NCBI GenBank assembly: GCA_028554755.1
Contig: JAPTOF010000031.1
Coordinates: forward strand, 186,001 to 250,000
DNA from: Cordia subcordata
Taxonomy: Eukaryota > Streptophyta > Magnoliopsida > Boraginales > Cordiaceae
DNA length: 64,000 nucleotides
Direction of reading: 5' to 3'
Part shown: positions 54,831-64,000 of the stretch, piece after piece
How the letters are laid out: every line of letters starts with the position of its first letter
How positions within the stretch are numbered: the first letter of the stretch is position 1
Position numbers and translations under genes: made by a program
The notes under the pieces: generated by a model
Database searches by the model: none
What the model was told of the DNA's origin: nothing
Seen by the model: only the letters and a program-made list of their open reading frames with translations

Positions 54831-55192
54831 AACCGGCTTCTTCAAGGGACAACAACCTTTTTGTGGTGTTATGTGGGGAACCAGTGAAGGATGCTAGCAT
54901 GGTGCATGGGGCACCCTTTCTACGAGGGGAGTCCGGAGAGTGGCTTCTACCCTATCTTGGGCCAGTCGGGTAGACTATCTATCCTTGAGGATGCTTTGGG
55001 TAGGGGTGTGCCTCGTTGTGGTACTAGACAAAAGTGCGGGTGTGATCACTGTTTATTCCAGTTCGGTCATTGTTTGCTAATGGTTGTGTTGGCTTCCTGT
55101 TACGGCTTCACGCTAAGCACTTCCAAATGGTCATCATCATTGTGGGTTAACAAGCGAGCTTTGTTGTCGTAGTCTAAGATGCTGTCAATAAG
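54831..55192 (+). other. sequence after LTR C, origin unclear
   Basis: GC-richer than its surroundings, no motif I recognise. It might be the 5' leader or internal start of a second element body sharing LTR C. A frame at 54891-55172 has no family resemblance. Confidence 0.3.
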
Positions 55193-55734
55193 GATGGCAA
55201 TGAAGCAGGGTAGGGATGAGATGTTTTTATCCCTACTTCGCACTTGTTAATAAAACTCCCACCCCTACCCCTATTGTATACTTATATCGGGGTAAACTCC
55301 TACACTACTGACCCCACCCCTCTTGGATGGAAAATATTCCGCCGATGTACCAGTCAACAAGGTCATAACATTAAAATTTTTTCAAAAATTACTAATACAT
55401 AAGAATGTATTAAAACTAAGTTATCTTTTATAACTAAATCAAAAAAGATTTTAATTATATAAAGTCTACATTAAAAAATATAAAAATATATTAGAAATAT
55501 ATACAAAATAATATAATGTTTATAATAAAAATATATAAGAACATATTAGAAGTAATAAATATACATATATAATGGGGTGGGCGGGGTGGACAAACCCCTA
55601 CCCTGCATCGTCCATACACTGGGGTAGGGGAACAAAACCTAATCCCACACCTAGCAAGGGTTTTTGACAAAAACTTTGCCCCTACTCTTACAGTATTCCT
55701 GCAAAGTGGAGCAGGATGGGGTACTATTGCCATC
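55193..55734. mobile_element. non-autonomous repeat with GATGGCAAT ends, 542 bp
   Basis: Starts GATGGCAATGAAGCAGGG and ends with the inverse ATTGCCATC. Subterminal parts are rich in GGGGTAGGGG-type and CCCCTACCCC-type strings (55255-55320, 55560-55640), enclosing an AT-rich core. This matches a common plant repeat group with GGGGCGGGG-like subterminal blocks. No coding potential; target duplication not found. Confidence 0.5.
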
Positions 55735-57207
55735 ATTTGCTGTCAAGCAATTAGTGGTAGATTTATATAGACTGTAGGGCATGTCACATTATGTAATGTA
55801 GTATTTCAAAATTCTTGTATCTCATCATTCTTATTATTAATATTTCTTAAATTATAATATTAATTAAAAATAAATAAAATAATAAAATATAATTTAAAAA
55901 TAAGAAATAAACTTAAAATGTTAAATTTAATAAAATTAATAAAATATATTAATAATAATTAAAATAATAGTAATAATAATAATAATAATTAAATTAATTT
56001 AAAAATACATAAAATTAATAAATATATGTTTTATTTGATTATTACTAACAAAATTAACTTGATTAAATAAAAAAAGGAAAATAATCTAAAATATTAATTC
56101 AATTAAAAATTATTAATTTAAATGTTTAATAATAATTTTTATTTTTATTTAATTATAATTTATTAATTTTTAATTTAATTTAATAAATTTTAATTTTTTT
56201 TAAATGACAACCATAATTTCCTTAGAAATTTTTCAAACAATTAAATTGCATTTTTAGTAGTTTACATAACCAATCATCATTTTCAAATATAAAATCAAAC
56301 ATCATCTCAATTAATAAAAGTTTGTTTTAAAATAACCAAACATATTTTTGTTTTTGCCAGGATTTCTTTTAACCACAAGTATGTTTCTAAAAGACCTTTT
56401 TACAAAACTAGCCCTTAAGGGGAGTTATTATTTTATAGAGCCAAACTGATGGATAGAACCTAGGGTATGTTTGGAACTATCGTAAAAAATAACCTTTTTA
56501 TAAAAAATTAAAAACAATCATAAAAATTCGTTTGGAAGGAGTTGTTTCTTAAAATTATTTTTAAAAAGTGTATTTAGAAACAAAAAAATTAAAAAAACAT
56601 TTTTATTGTTTTTATGTGCTTTTGACATTTTATTCCAAAAAAACAATTTCATTATTTCTTTTTTCCCTTTCCCCCTCAGCCCCCCGACCTCCACCCTAAC
56701 CTACCCCTTCACCCTCACCCCAAACCAAACCCAACCCCCGCCCCCACCCTACCCCAACCTATACGTAACCCACTTTCTTACTTCTATAACAAAAACACAC
56801 ATACACAACAGACATATATACATATTTATATATAAAAAAACTATTTTATAAAACAAAACACTTCCAAACACCCCCACCCGCCCTTTCATCCTACCCGAAC
56901 CTATATCACCCCGGCCTCTTAATTCTATAACAAACACACACACACACATACATGTTACACACATACACACATATATACATAATATTTATAAAATGAAAAA
57001 ACAAGAACACTTTAAAACGGGCCCAAAATCAACAGGGTTTTGGGCTTATGGAAAAAAGTTAAAATTTTTTATTTCTTCTTTTGTCATATTTAAAATTTTT
57101 TACTCCCCTTTACCATTTGCCAGAGATGAATTTTAAAAGTTTTTTAGACAAAAGTATCCTAGGTATTTTTATTATTAATATTTCTTAAGTTATAATTACA
57201 GGCAAAA
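55735..57207. other. AT-rich spacer with C-rich tandem duplication
   Basis: 55800-56350 is almost pure A/T. At 56660-57000 a C-rich block (CCCCACCCTACCCCAACCT type) followed by CTTCTATAACAAA and CA/TA microsatellite occurs twice in tandem (about 56676-56861 and 56862-57000). The C-rich strand implies G-quadruplex potential on the minus strand. No gene. Confidence 0.4.
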
Positions 57208-57320
57208 CTAAATTTATACTATTATATAAAACAAACCCCGTTGTTTACCATGATGACATGGGTCACTGCTAACCTTCTGACGTGTTTGATCTATACCAAT
57301 TAATCATTAAAAATATGCAT
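57208..57320 (+). mobile_element. Helitron-like 5' terminus
   Basis: TTTATACTATTATATAAAAC, then AAACCCCGTTG and ATGATGACATGGGTCA, resembles plant Helitron 5' ends (TC followed by TATACTATTATATAAAA), with T in place of the expected C at the second base. It lies about 0.9 kb upstream of an RPA70-like coding region, a gene type often carried by plant Helitrons. Rep/helicase and a secure 3' end were not found. Confidence 0.35.
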
Positions 57321-58092
57321 TTTCAAATATTGCCCTTATATTTTGTTGCAAAAAGACTTAACTAGACAAATTATATATGTTATTCCCTCTTTTGCCCTCA
57401 TAAGTTTACAACCCAACAACCATGCACGCCTCTTTTTGCCTTATTCACTATTGGTTCAAAACCCTATATCCCAAAATCGATTGTTTACATAGTGCTTACC
57501 ATAAATATTCCTTAGTCGCTCAATGCAAATCCCACGTTATACTTCAAATTTTGATTATGCAGATTTCAATCAATTCCATAATAATGGAAATTTCTTCAAA
57601 TTTTCCATGTTTATGTCGTTATGTCCATCACTACAGTGGATTTCAAAGGGAACATTTACAAATCTGCGGGTTGATCAAGGTTAACGGGTAGTTTACTTTT
57701 TTATTTTCTCACTTCGTGTATATATGCTACTATGTTCTTCTCTCTGTTATTCATTAATCGATTTCATATCTGTCATTCCTTCTTCTTTGATACATATTTT
57801 CTCTCTATTCACAGGTACGATTTCATTCATAGTTTCTATTTTATGATCTCTTAGGTTTCAATTTCACTATTAGTTCTGACATAATTTGTTGTTCTTATAG
57901 TCTGACTTCGGTTAATTTTGAATTTGTTTTGCTTTGATAATTCTTTTATGTTCCTTAATATCTAGATGACACCTATGATTTATTGAGAAACTAAATGTTC
58001 TGATGAGAAACTATTTTTTGAATGCTTTTGTTTATACAACACATGAGACGCTTGCTGCATCAAATTATATCTTCTTCTTCTTCTTCTTCTTC

Positions 58093-60202
58093 TTGAGATT
58101 GGATCCAAACTCATGTCTAATAGCTTTTGATATTTTTCGGTCTTTTCCTTATCTTCATCAGCTTTTGCCTGGAAAAGTTCAAGAATATGTTGAAGACATA
58201 TTATTTTTACTAATATTTTACTTATGGGTTGTAAGATGTAATTGGCGAATTAGTTGGGGTTGGTGATGTAACTTATCATACTTATGAAGGATTTTCTATG
58301 AAGAAACTCGATGTGGAGTTGCAAGACAACAAGTGGGTTTATAGTGTTTGTTTTAATTATAGTATCTTAGTCTTCTTATAATTTTAAAACAATTATATTA
58401 CTTTTTTCTTTTTTGTACTTTTGCAGTGACTTAAGGATTAAATGTACACTATGGGGTGGTAATGCACACAAAGTTACAAACTATGTGAGGGATCTTGAAC
58501 CAGGCCCTGTTGTGATTGTTATTCTCATTACAAAAATGAAGATATATCTAGGTTTGTTTTACTATGTTATTCTTTTTGTAGTCAAGCATTATGTAATGTA
58601 GTATTTCAATTCATAACTAATCGATTCATATAGACTGTAGGGCATGTCACATTAGCCACCGCATTCAATGTTTAAACAATATTTATAATCCAAACATTGA
58701 AGCTGTAGCTGAATTTAAAAAAGGGTAGACATTGTGAATTTATTTATATTTCTTTCTTATTTGACTTCTTACATCTAATGTTTGCTATTTTGTATCTTAG
58801 GCTGAAATTGGCTAAACTGGAATCTGCTTAGAGAATTACCCATATGTCTTCAACATATTCAAGCCCATCTGATGATGTTTTTAATGCCCCAAGCATGTTC
58901 AAGACTTTGGATGAACTTGAATATGTTAAAAAGGTATATTTTAATCTTTCTTGATTAATTGGTTGAAATACTTACGTGATTTTATTTTTATTTGTAACAA
59001 TAATTTAACACTCACACTATTGATTTTAATAGGAAGGATTGCATGTCATTATGGTTGACGTGGTGACAATACAAACCAACAATGGTTGGTCCTATAATTC
59101 TTGCAACAATTGTCCAAAAAAGGTCATTCATTGGGGTGGAACGTTTTGGTGCAATAAATGTAAAACTTTATTGGAAATTCCACTGACAAGGTATTATTAG
59201 TAAAATATACTCTTCATGCATGTTGTAATTAACACTAATATATTGCGTTTTTTAATTAATATTGATTGCAACCTTTGCTTTTTAATTTAGGTTTAGAATA
59301 CAACTATTAGTTTCTAATCATACTGGGACTGCTTCATTTGTGCTATTTGACAAACTAGCTGACAAGTATATTAACCATTCTACTAATGATCTATTGGATA
59401 AATTGGCTAAAGTTAGTACATATTTTCGCTATGCAAATAATTAGCGAAAATGACCTTTGTGTATTTTTTAACTTAGTCTAATTCCATTTGCTCTTGCACC
59501 ATGTTTTTATAAAATAGGAGAAGATGAGGATTCATTTCCCCGAGAGCTTGAAATATTTGTTGATAGGAAAATTCTATTCCAAGTACACATAACTAATTAT
59601 AATATTGGGCGAAACAGCAGCAAAAATACAGTTGTGAATTTATCTGACAATGAGCAGCTGATCGATCAATGCATTGAGTACTATGGAACAATGAAGGTAT
59701 ATAAATAAATAAATATATATATATATATATGTATATATGTGTGTGTGTGTGTTTATAGTTGGTATTTTCATAATTAACCATCTCTATTTAGATCAAATAA
59801 CCATGTGAGTTGTGTTTGTTAAAGCTGAAGAATGATGTTGAGCACATTACAATCAATGATGGTGGCCTTAAGTATGATAGCAAGTATACTAGGAAAACTA
59901 TTATTTCCAATAATGTAAGCTATAATTTTGACCAATGATTTCATGGCATTCTCTCTATTATGAAAGATACAACTTTGTAGTTATAAAACTTATTCTTTGC
60001 TCTATGTAGGATTCCATGTCTTTTACTGGCAACAATTATATTGATGTATCCAAGCGCTACAAGTTCAACTCCTTCTAAGAGGACATCTTTAGATATTGCT
60101 TTTGTTGCTGGTGATTGCTCTACAACTTTGACAGACTCCATGAAACATTCAAAAAGAATTATGATAGATGGTGTCAAGCCAGTCAAGCTGGAAGACAATT
60201 GA
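58093..60202 (+). pseudogene. RPA70-like (replication protein A large subunit) pseudogene
   Basis: Single-stranded-DNA-binding protein of the RPA1/RPA70 family. Proposed exon ends: ..58332, 58427-58551, 58641-58724, 58801-58933, 59033-59190, 59291-59411, ~59529-59696, 59825-59914, 60010-60202. OB-fold pieces: MKKLDVELQDN, then DLRIKCTLWGGNAHKVTNYV and EPGPVVIVILITKMKIYL; NPNIEAVAEFKK; SPSDDVFNAPSMFKTLDEL. The C-terminal zinc ribbon is clear: SCNNCPKKV and FWCNKCKT give four Cys, followed by FRIQLLVSNHTGTASFVLFD. A frameshift in exon 58641-58724 (GHVTLATAFNV to NNIYNPN), a TAG after KLESA (~58831) and unclear early exons argue for a pseudogene. The N-terminal protein-interaction OB fold is missing, as in Helitron-borne or short plant RPA1 copies. 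Confidence 0.65.
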
Positions 60203-62669
60203 GCTACAAGACAATCATTTTGAATGACGTTTTGGAAAACAATTGAGCTATTTTAGTTTTATAGGACTTCTAATTAAATTTTCAAGTATTGGGTTTATCA
60301 AGTTTTTTAATTGTGTTATTGCACCTATTTTGGTTTTTTATTTTCTCAGGATTGTTGTTTTGGATCATTAAGCATTTTGGTTTCCAATGGCATTTGAGAA
60401 TTATAATAAAATACTAATGGTTATTTGTTGATTGCTTTCAGTTAAATTGTTCATTAGTTTTGTGATACTATCATGTAATTGTTCATTGTTCCAGTTTGAT
60501 ATTTCATATGCTTCAATACACTTATTCTATTAAGCTTAAATTAAGTTTCATTATTAATTTAAAAATTTTTATATTAAATGAAAATGGTGGTACCTTTACT
60601 GTAACAACTTAAATTTACGTTTCAATATTAATTTAATTAATTATTAATAATGATTTTGTTATTCGCTTCACTTTAATACATAAGGTTGCTCGCTAAATGG
60701 TACAAAATGAGTAATACATAGGTTTAAAAGACAATATTTACATGTAAAATCTTGAGTTTGGATTTATAAAACCTACACTTATAATATGAATTTTATACAT
60801 TGCACTCCACTCGGCCTATGTTACTGGGCATTTTACTTTAGGTAATTAACGGTCTATTAAATGAGCAGGCCAATCACACATAAAATCAGCTCAAGATTTT
60901 ACAACTCATATTTAATTATAATTGTTAAATCAAAAAGTCAACCTATTATGAAAACAATAAAAGGCAGGAGTATTATCTTATTATCAATTATTCTCACTAC
61001 TTTATGTGACAAGAATGTAATTTTTTTATTATGAAAAATTACTTTTCTTTTTTGAGAAAAATAATTATTTGCTTAATTTAAGAAATATATGTTAAAACTG
61101 TTGAAGAAACTCAGATCCACCTTCTTTTAAAAGTCAAAGATTTTAATTATCTAAGAAAATATTTTAAAAGTTATAAAAAATGTTTTTTGAATAAAATTAA
61201 TCCAAATGAATCTTTTGTGAATATAAAAAAAATCATTTTTGAAAAAAAAATCATTTTAAAAAAAAATATCATTTTCGAATAATTCTCAAAGCCGTAAAAT
61301 TTTGCTATTTGGGATACCCATATCATTGGAAGGATTTTTTTCTTTGCTAAATCACATAATCAAATCCATAAATCTTGCTTAATTTTGAAACTAATACCAT
61401 GCCTTATTTGTTTTTGAGAGTTGATAAAAAATCTCTACGTATAATATTATAAAAATGGAACTAACCCTAATTCTCTTTCCAAAGATAGCTTTAATTACGC
61501 ATAATTTATTTTTTATTGGTACGCATTACGCATAATTTTCATATGGAATGCTACAAAATGTGAAGAAAAAAAAAACAATCAGTGCTTGAGTAAAAATAAT
61601 CACAGCTTGAAGATATTCATTTGTTTTTCAATTCAACGCCTTAATAAACTAATTGACTACAAGTATCATGTATTAGAATTACCAAGAAGGATATTCATTG
61701 CACTTTCATTCAATGGAAAATTCCGTTATGGTAAGTTATTAAAATGTTATGTATTTTCGAGATTTGCTCAACAACACCGATTTTTATGTAGATTTCTTAA
61801 AATAAATAAATCTGATGCTATCTTCAATCATTGCAATAATAGCGCGTAATCCATCTTGCTGCCGTGTTGTTGCCAATTGTATTTGAGTTACCATTTTCAA
61901 TTTATTTTTAGTTTATTTATTTTAATCTCTTAGTTATTTCACGATGGTTGCTAGTATATTATATATACGGATGGCGATTGATATTTTAGCTATATATTAA
62001 ACAATTTAAAGTTGTTGGGTATTATACTCTGTGATTTGATTGGTTTCACCAGAAGTTCTGGTTCTTCAAGTTTAACTAGGTATTTGTTTAGATAATCTAG
62101 TTATTTATAATGTGTTCAAGAATATTATTATTTTCTGAATCCATGTGTCTCAAACTAATGAGAATTAACTTTTTTTTAATTGAGCACGTACGGTCAGATC
62201 AAGTTAGATAGATAGATGCCATTAAAAAATATACATTAGTTATAGTCTAATCATACTTTGTGTGCTTTAATGCTTGGACAAATTTTAAATCGGCATTTAT
62301 GAAATTTTTCTTTTATGCTTTTCATGAGTATGTATATGTTCCACTAATTTTCAACTTTGCTAACGGGGTGTTGACAAAAGGAAATATTAAATATGGCATA
62401 AAGATTTGATATGTACAAAGTCCAATATGAAAGATAATTATTTCACTTTGTGTTGATATTGTTATAGAATTCAAAAATTTATACCATTTTATTGTGATAC
62501 GAAATGGAGAGGCTAGAAACTTTGGTACAAAAGAAAATTTCTATGTATGCTGTAAAGACTATTTTGTTATTTTATTTCATCCATAACAGTTTATTATTAT
62601 TATTATTATTTGAATATTTACATATATCGTACTGATGAAAATTAAATTTGATTGTTGTTGAGCACATGC
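60203..62669. other. AT-rich intergenic DNA
   Basis: No gene recognised. A frame at 61586-61849 has no family resemblance. Sequence at 60481-60745 has a diverged copy at 62880-63112. GATAGATAGATG at 62206-62217 is a short microsatellite. Confidence 0.4.
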
Positions 62670-62879
62670 AGACAAATCAAGCAGAAGAAAATAATAGACT
62701 TTATCATGCATAAAATCATCACAAACACACAGGTAATGTTGCCCTATAACTATGTTAATAACCCGTCTTCTCTCTACAAACCTTCATGATAGAAGTGGTG
62801 CCCAATAATTTTCTTGCTATAGAATTTTTGTAATAGTTTTGGAAAACTTGAAATTTGATATTAATTTATTTCACCCATC

Positions 62880-63298
62880 ACGAGCAGACAAGTATGCTTT
62901 TCAATGCGTTTATTATAATAAACTTAAATTAATTTGCTTATTAATATATATATATTCCATTTCCTTTCTTATATTTCTATTTTTTACATACTATCTTTTG
63001 AAGGTCTTTTAACTTCTTCAGATATATAATATTTTCATTGTCAATTTCACTTTATTGTATAAGGTTACTAACTAAATGGTATAAATTAGTAATACACGGG
63101 CTAAAAGCAAATATTCATTTTCATATTTTCCTCTTGACCCAAAATGTTATTAAAGTGCGTCCTTGCAAATTACAACATGTTCATTAATTGGGCCCTGACC
63201 ATATATTTGCTAAAAATCCTATATTCCATTTCCTTTCTTATATTGCTAATTTTTATATACTATCTCTTGAAAGTCTTTTAACTTCTTTGATAGTGTAT
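62880..63298 (+). repeat. dispersed and direct repeats upstream of the last gene
   Basis: 63046-63112 (TTCACTTTATTGTATAAGG ... CTAAATGGTATAAATTAGTA) matches 60666-60740. Within the region, 62951-63020 and 63220-63289 are direct copies (ATTCCATTTCCTTTCTTATA and CTTTTAACTTCTT), 269 bp apart. Confidence 0.55.
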
Positions 63299-63823
63299 CA
63301 TATAAGTGAACATAAAAATCTAAATTTGTGCAAAGCACTAAATGAGGTTCAATTATTCTATTTGTAATTTTTTTATTATTTTTATTCATAAGATAAATAT
63401 TAAATTAAAGATATTTATCCCTTTGGTTTGGCCGACTATTTTTTTATGAGAAATCTTTTGTGACATATTAAAGTCATTTTTTTTTAATTTGATGATATCT
63501 TTCTTTTTTTTTTTATATTGCATTTTACGTGTGAAAGCGTATGAAATTTTTAGAACATCAATCTTATAGGATTACCTTTTGTTTTGAATTTTAATTTTAA
63601 TTTTTAATTATTTTAACTATATGAAAATGTTAATTCTCAGGAAACATTTTCTATGGAACATTTTGATTAAAAAAAATGAATGCACGTGCCTTTAGAAAAG
63701 ATGTACTCCAAATGAGATGGGATAAGATTTGACTTGCACATGTTATTTTATTTTATAATTATTTTATTTATATATCACTTTATTTGAAATTGTACTAAGT
63801 TTATTTATCTAAAATTTATCCAG

Positions 63824-64000
63824 GAAAATCAAAAATGCAAAACTCATATGGCTATAATACTCCCAACGTTGATGTTCATTCCTACCCATTTTCAAATTTA
63901 ACTGATACTCAAATGAACTATCCATCCAATTTGAAAAGAGTAACGTTAGAATTGACACCCAAAACAATGCAAAATAATCCTCAAGTTAATTCAAATTTGT
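63824..64000 (+). CDS. 5' coding exon of unrecognised gene, runs off the window
   Basis: An acceptor-like TTTATCCAG ends at 63823, and an ATG at 63835 opens a frame still open at 64000: MQNSYGYNTPNVDVHSYPFS, then NLTDTQMNYPSNLKRVTLEL and TPKTMQNNPQV. Fifty-five codons without a stop in DNA this AT-rich, with balanced protein-like composition (Asn/Gln/Ser/Tyr-rich), suggests a real exon. A possible upstream untranslated exon ends ACACACAG|GTAATG near 62732. No domain is visible in this part and I cannot name the family. Confidence 0.45.

Noticed and set aside
54891..55172. 93-codon frame after LTR C
   Set aside because: No family resemblance; composition of non-coding DNA with chance opening.
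61586..61849. 87-codon frame MSKNNHSLKIFICF...
   Set aside because: No family resemblance, no splice or promoter context, AT-driven composition.
62045..62090. Helitron 3' end (hairpin ACCAGAA/TTCTGGT then CTAG)
   Set aside because: The hairpin is only 7 bp and the base after CTAG is G, not the T expected from A/T target insertion.

Overview
The window looks like a stretch of a flowering-plant nuclear genome, most likely a eudicot. It has spliced genes with GT-AG introns, AT-rich introns and spacers, plant-type 5S rDNA, and Ty1/copia, Ty3/gypsy, LINE, SINE, CACTA, MITE and Helitron-like sequence making up most of the non-genic DNA. I cannot name a species. No operons, ribosome binding sites, CRISPR arrays or prokaryotic features are present. 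No tool was run: boundaries and homologies were read by eye, family assignments rest on recognised motifs, and repeat identities are estimates.

Layout. 1-820: two 5S rDNA units (period 540 bp), the second cut off at its 3' end. 1066-2310: diverged tandem repeats. 2453-6847: a four-exon HhH-GPD DNA glycosylase gene whose 3-kb first intron holds a tandem array of hairpin-rich LTR-like units. 8373-12545: a broken copia 3' end with nested DNA transposons, including a 354-bp CACTA element with a perfect ATG target duplication. 13044-24991: a six-exon gene of unknown function. Its 7.8-kb intron 4 carries a complete-length 5.95-kb copia element on the opposite strand (both LTRs, TSD ATATG), and its intron 5 appears to use a GC donor.

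25341-34130: a SINE, a Helitron-like 5' end, a 3.0-kb internally deleted copia element (TSD AATTC), and repeat-rich AT DNA with a ~174-bp degenerate tandem repeat, a LINE tail and a palindromic MITE. 34130-39420: a LINE endonuclease remnant split by a 4.9-kb copia element (TSD ATTTC) whose leader holds 14 TTGACY motifs. 39711-48529: two Ty3/gypsy copies joined tail to tail in opposite orientation, with LTRs only at the outer ends. 48666-49610: LINE 3' end. 51955-52036: a dienelactone-hydrolase-like exon relic. 53430-54830: a chromodomain gypsy 3' end whose LTR is followed by a primer binding site. 55193-55734: a GATGGCAAT-bounded repeat. 57208-60202: an RPA70-like pseudogene downstream of a Helitron-like 5' terminus. 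63824-64000: the open start of a gene that runs off the window.

Only two genes look intact: the DNA glycosylase and the unknown-function gene. Most element coding regions carry stops or frameshifts, so the retroelements appear non-autonomous. I see no convincing new multi-gene system. The most unusual structures are the inverted gypsy pair, the W-box-rich copia leader, the GC-AG intron, and the hairpin array inside the glycosylase intron.
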